Assembly: GCA_039881145.1 (NCBI GenBank)
Contig: JAYKKI010000006.1
Location: 15,926,001-15,990,000, forward strand
DNA from: Druceiella hillmani
Taxonomy: Eukaryota; Arthropoda; Insecta; Lepidoptera; Hepialidae
Direction of reading: 5' to 3'
Length of the DNA: 64,000 nt
Shown one piece after another: positions 59,866 to 64,000 of the stretch. Position 1 is the stretch's first letter. Every line of letters begins with the position of its first letter. The position numbers and the translations under genes were made by a program. Under the pieces are notes generated by a model. The model made no database searches, was not told where the DNA came from, and worked only from the letters and a program-made list of their open reading frames with translations.

Positions 59866-61839
59866 TTATCGCACTAATGAGAAGACTGACATTTTTGTTT
59901 TTTTGCTCAGTGCATCTATGTCAGCTGATATTTTAGAAGTGAATATGCGCATAATGCCTGTAAGATGAGTCTGTGCATGCACAGAATGCCTGTAAGATGA
60001 GTCTGTGCATACACAGAATGCCTGTAAGATGAGTCTGTGCATGCACAGAATGCCTGTAAGATGAGTCTGTGCATGCACAGAATGCCTGTAAGATGAGTCT
60101 GTGCATGCACAGAATGCGTGTAAGATGAGTCTGTGCATGCACAGAATGCCTGTAAGATGAGTCTGTGCATGCACAGAATGCCTGTAAGATGGGAAAGATG
60201 ATCTTGTTTTTAACTTGTTATGTTTCGTGCGGGAAAAAAGCTGTTCGCAAGTGTATGTGCTACCAAATAAGTATATTTGTTAAAGAGCTAGTTTGGTAAG
60301 GTTTGGGTATTGGTTGCGGTTAATATACTTTTTGTAAAATCCGGCCATTCGGAAGGCAACCATCATATGCTGTTTTTAGGAGACAATTGATTTGTATATC
60401 AATTAATTCCAACTGTAGGTTTAACTCGGCGCTTTCAATTTCAACATTAAATGAATTTTAAAATGCTTTTACGTTGGGTATTTGTGATTTGAAGTCTAGG
60501 AATATCTCCTCAACCTTTGTAACAGCGACGCGTACTTGCCTAAGTCCATTGTCTCTTTATCTATTGAAGATAAGGTCTCCCAATGTACCAACTGTGTTTG
60601 TTCCGGTTGTTTTTCCAATAATATAAGCTTTTTTATAAAAGCTTCAACATGTTCATAGAACTGCGTGCAAATGTGATCTTTTCCTTGCAGTTTTAGGTTA
60701 ATATCAGAGAGATAGTTATGTCAACTAAGAAAGCCAGATACGCCAACCACTGCTCGTCAGTTAGAAAACTAATATATTGGCCTTTGTTTTAAGAAAAACT
60801 TTTACTTCCTTGAGCAAAGAATAGAATCGCTTCAGAGTGGCCGCTCTGCTAAGCCAGCGAACGCGACTGAAGTATACAATGTCTTCATGATCTGCACCTA
60901 CATCAGACAGAAAAGTATGAAACTGTCTGTCTTGCACCTATAAAATTAACTGTCTGCACTACTTTATCCAACACGTGTTTCAGCTCAAGTACTTTTGCAC
61001 ATAGCTGTTCTTGATGGATAATGCAATGATGCTGCATGATTGTGTGTGTGTGATGCTATTGCGCATTAATGCCACAAAATCATTTGCTCTTCCTGTCATT
61101 GCTCGTGCACCATCTGTAGTTAAGCCGCAAAGATTTTCGATTTGAAGCTTATATTTTTCCATGCAACTCTTTATTTCTTCGTAGATATCTTGGTCCTGTG
61201 GTTGTATCTTTCAAACACACTTCTGTTACTCCTCTGACGAAAACTGCCAACTGCGTTGTATCTGACGTATCACTACCTTTGTCGAGAACGAAACCATAGA
61301 AAATGCATTTCTTTAATTATGTTTTTAAAGAGGATTCGATATCTTTGGGACATATCATCAGTTTTCCTTGCTATAGTTTGACGTGACAAGCCTGTATTTT
61401 TGACTAATGGATACGCTATTGATGTGAATATTTCCAAGCATGCTCCTGAAACGCTATCGATGTGAATATTTCCAAGCATTCCTTGACAAATTTTCCGTCG
61501 TTTTGCTTCGCTTGGAAATGGCTTCTACTACCATAAAGCTAATTTTTGCAACTATCTCGGAATTTTCGTTTGGTATTTTAAACATTGCCTGTTGACCGAC
61601 CATATTTTTTTCCACGAATTTATACGATCGAATCGAATTTGACCGTTGTAATCATCGTATTTAGATGCGTGTTTTGTAAAATAATGCCATTCATTATTGT
61701 ACTCCTTGTAAACTGATATTTTGTCATGACATATGAGGCATAATATGTTTCCATTGTGTTCTGTTACAAAAAAGGTTTCAGTCCAACTATTTTTAAATTT
61801 CGACATTCTGTGTACTTTACGTTTTTGTTCGGTTGACAT
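59866..61839 (-). pseudogene. hAT transposase, GTF2IRD2/ZBED type, decayed
   Basis: Starts at 61839 with MSTEQKRKVHRMSKFKNSWT and TETFFVTEHNGNILCLICHD. The CLIC...H is the BED-type zinc finger, followed by EWHYFTKHASKYDD. After gaps and frame changes: TGLSRQTIARKTDDMSQRY (61479-61273), ENLCGLTTDGARAMTGRAND (61162-60980; the LTTDGA.AM.G block of the catalytic core), then the C-terminal dimerisation motif FGSTYTCEQLFSRTKHNKLK (about 60260-60200). The gene then runs into the 32-bp minisatellite and resumes with THLTGIMRIFTSKISADIDA, ending after FSLVR at 59866. Several frameshifts and stops. Confidence 0.85.
59953..60190. repeat. 32-bp minisatellite, ~7.4 copies, inside the hAT C-terminus
   Basis: AATGCCTGTAAGATGAGTCT plus GTGCATGCACAG repeats every 32 bp from 59953, with only three substitutions. 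GTGCATGCAC is a palindrome in every unit. The unit derives from the codons for THLTGIxRI of the transposase. Confidence 0.93.
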
Positions 61840-61850
61840 CCTGTTCTACA

Positions 61851-64000
61851 CCACCCATAAATAAAATGAAATTATGTACACACATACTTTTTGATAAATA
61901 CGTTAAGAAAATTTTAATTAAAAATTTTCAACACGTAGAATTCGAAATACATCAATACGATACCACACCACTCCATATATGATCATAATCATGGCATAGA
62001 GGCCATTAAATGTAGAACTTCAACATTGAATTATGTATTTAGGTAAATATGACAAAATTTACTAACTTTAGAGCATGTTGTTTCTAATCTCAAACAATAT
62101 GTAACAAACAACTATTTTAAAAATATATATTACCTACCTTATTTCGCAACTTTTCACTGCAATAAACTTCACAATTATAAGTATTACTGTTAAATAAAAA
62201 AGACATAAACAAAATAATACCAAAAATTTTTATAGAAATAGTCGTTTAATTAAATGTTAAGTTATACAGAAAATTATTACAAAGTAATTGCAAATACTTA
62301 ATTTTTGAGTAATCATTAAAATATTTTTTTAAAAACGAACTAATGTATAAATATACACGAAATACAGCTGTATATATGAATACATATATATAAATACAGT
62401 CAAAATATACTGCATACATATCCAATTACATCTGGGCTTACACCTGGGCTTCACACCGATATCCAAAGATGGTTGTGCCTAATGCCGGCACAAGAGAAGC
62501 CGGCCTTTTGCCGAAATCACTGAGAAATAGTATTACAGAACATATCATGTCTATTACAGAACATAATCGCAAAACATATTTATCATAAATCTATCTATTA
62601 CATCGTATATCAACAGTAACAATGTTCGCTCAGTCATGCCGCGGGGCTTAGTTAAATGACATTGCTCCAAGTAGAAATCTTTTGACATCGTTTAATTTAA
62701 AAGTTGTGTTTTCTTTCGCCACATATCATTTCTTTTGTGTCCAGATCATTTTGATTCTGTTTATCTTACTGTGATATGACGGCATTCTTAGTATATTACA
62801 GTGATATGTATTCTCAGGCAGCTGTATAGGTCGCAGTTTATTTACTAACATAAGACAACATACGCCATTTTAATTACACTCATACTTAAAAATATTACAC
62901 ATTTAACACAACGAACTTAACATTATAAAACACATAATAATATAATAAACTGAATATACAAAATAATTTTATGAACCCCCAAAAATTTAATGGCCAATAT
63001 TGGAAAATGACAAGTCAGTGAGATTCGCAGTTTATAATCGCCATTACGTCTATATGTGTGGCAACCATGCATTGTATATACGTAGTATAGATATGTAAGT
63101 TGTCATACGTGGGCATACAGTAAACAAAAAAATATAATTGATCTCCTGAATCTATATGTCTTTGGGCAAGAAGTGTGTCCCTTGTGAACATATAAATAAT
63201 GAATGCCGCAAACAATTATACTAGTTGTGCGCTCGGATTAATTCAGTCAGAGTTCGGTCCTACGTACATTTGTATATGGCTACTTCAATACAATTGTAAG
63301 GTTTCGTGTTTGGGCAATAGGCGGACAGATAGATAATCATACGAACCCTTGTCCCGTTGTCTTCAGAACAAAACTAATAATTTAGTTTTACCAGAATGGA
63401 GAATAAGTTTCTTGCCCCGCAAAATTTGTAAGCACAAACCGACATTTTTATGTGATAAAGTGATAATTTTACGAAAGTCGAATTAAAGTACGGTTTTAAA
63501 ATAATATTATGAACTAAGTCTCAAGGTGTGTTGACCATAAAAGTGGGTATTACGTTTCTTCTCTTTCTAATATGTATTCAAATATTTTTCAGATTATTCA
63601 AGTAATATAAAAATTAACATAGGTTTGTCAATTTGAAATAAATATCTAATTATTTGTCGAAGATTTTGAGATAAAGCAGCCATTGACACACATATATTAC
63701 TTTTTAAACTACACGTACGAAACTGCAAATGTAGATACATCTTTTCATTTCAGAATAATATTTCAATTATTATATTATTTTCCACTTAGTACACTATGCC
63801 GCTCATAATGTGTTTTGTTTTTGTCAGACAATTAAAATGCGTCATAACGAATCACTGCAAGTGCACTATAATATATATAAATACAGTCAAGACTGCGTTT
63901 CCGAGTATTAGCTTAGGGTAAAATTCAGTACATTATGTTCGATGAAACGACCAAATGAAAAATTTTACTGTCTTTGCTCTAGATGTCGTGAGCTAAGATT
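61851..64000. other. AT-rich tail of the window, no supported gene
   Basis: Open stretches such as 63015-63215 show no motif. ATATATAAATACAGTCAAGA- or TATATATAAATACAGTCAAA-type words occur at 62385 and 63872. No tRNA, rRNA or named repeat was recognised. Confidence 0.45.

Larger units (their letters stand above)
59719..61850 (-). mobile_element. Second hAT element (right end not located)
   Basis: The left terminus CAGGGGTATCCAACATAATT (59719 on) is typical of hAT terminal repeats and is preceded by GTTTAGAT, a candidate 8-bp target site. The matching right terminus was not found before 62.7 kb, so the element may be broken. Confidence 0.65.

Noticed and set aside
59953..60190. Possible CRISPR array (32-bp units)
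   Set aside because: Units are contiguous with no spacers, the genome is eukaryotic, and the unit derives from hAT transposase codons.

Overview
This window reads as arthropod, most likely lepidopteran, nuclear DNA. It is AT-rich and full of simple repeats, and no uninterrupted host gene is visible. The insect call rests on the transposon families (a DD41D-spaced mariner relative, an irritans-like mariner, a Helitron, and hAT elements of the GTF2IRD2/ZBED type). The lepidopteran call rests on dispersed fragments whose wording I recognise from moth and butterfly genomes: an AGGGTTYCGTAG/CCGTCCG motif near 2.9 kb and 35.8 kb, an 'ACGGCTAAACTACC' fragment at 32.7 kb, and an 'ATGGCGGACTTATTGC' tail at 34 kb. 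It is an inference from memory, not from a search.

Layout. 1-10 kb: a ~1 kb element with 30-bp terminal inverted repeats, a 93-bp satellite, and a 2.2 kb array of ~53-bp units with a second level of duplication. 10-15 kb: a GT tract, one GC-rich candidate coding exon (minus strand, 10663-10853), a 33-bp minisatellite, a small foldback element and a 61-bp satellite. 15-19 kb: two copies of a long-inverted-end repeat (family B); one has an almost intact 1.3 kb mariner-like element inserted in its TA microsatellite. 19-24 kb: scattered repeats, a CT/GT tract and a GC-rich patch with a TATA/initiator pair. 24-30 kb: a head-to-head inverted cluster of decayed Helitrons carrying a heat-shock-element promoter. 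30-42 kb: copies of a ~365-bp MITE-like repeat (family A) and a candidate terminal exon with a poly(A) signal (39840-40265). 42-48 kb: a 78-bp satellite, a truncated mariner, Penelope-type repeats with hammerhead ribozyme cores and a hAT tail. 48.3-51.9 kb: a hAT element bounded by an 8-bp target duplication and filled with later insertions. 52-64 kb: more family A and B copies, a palindromic hammerhead element, a 54-bp satellite, and a second hAT gene with a 32-bp minisatellite grown inside its C-terminal coding sequence.

No gene set works together here; the biology is that of mobile DNA. The most notable signals are (1) hammerhead-ribozyme-bearing Penelope-like repeats, several head-to-head; (2) a Helitron with a perfect three-box heat-shock element upstream of a TATA/initiator promoter; (3) a minisatellite born inside a transposase codon stretch; and (4) repeat families that carry short TA cores which have grown into microsatellites. 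All transposase genes seen contain stops, frameshifts or truncations.
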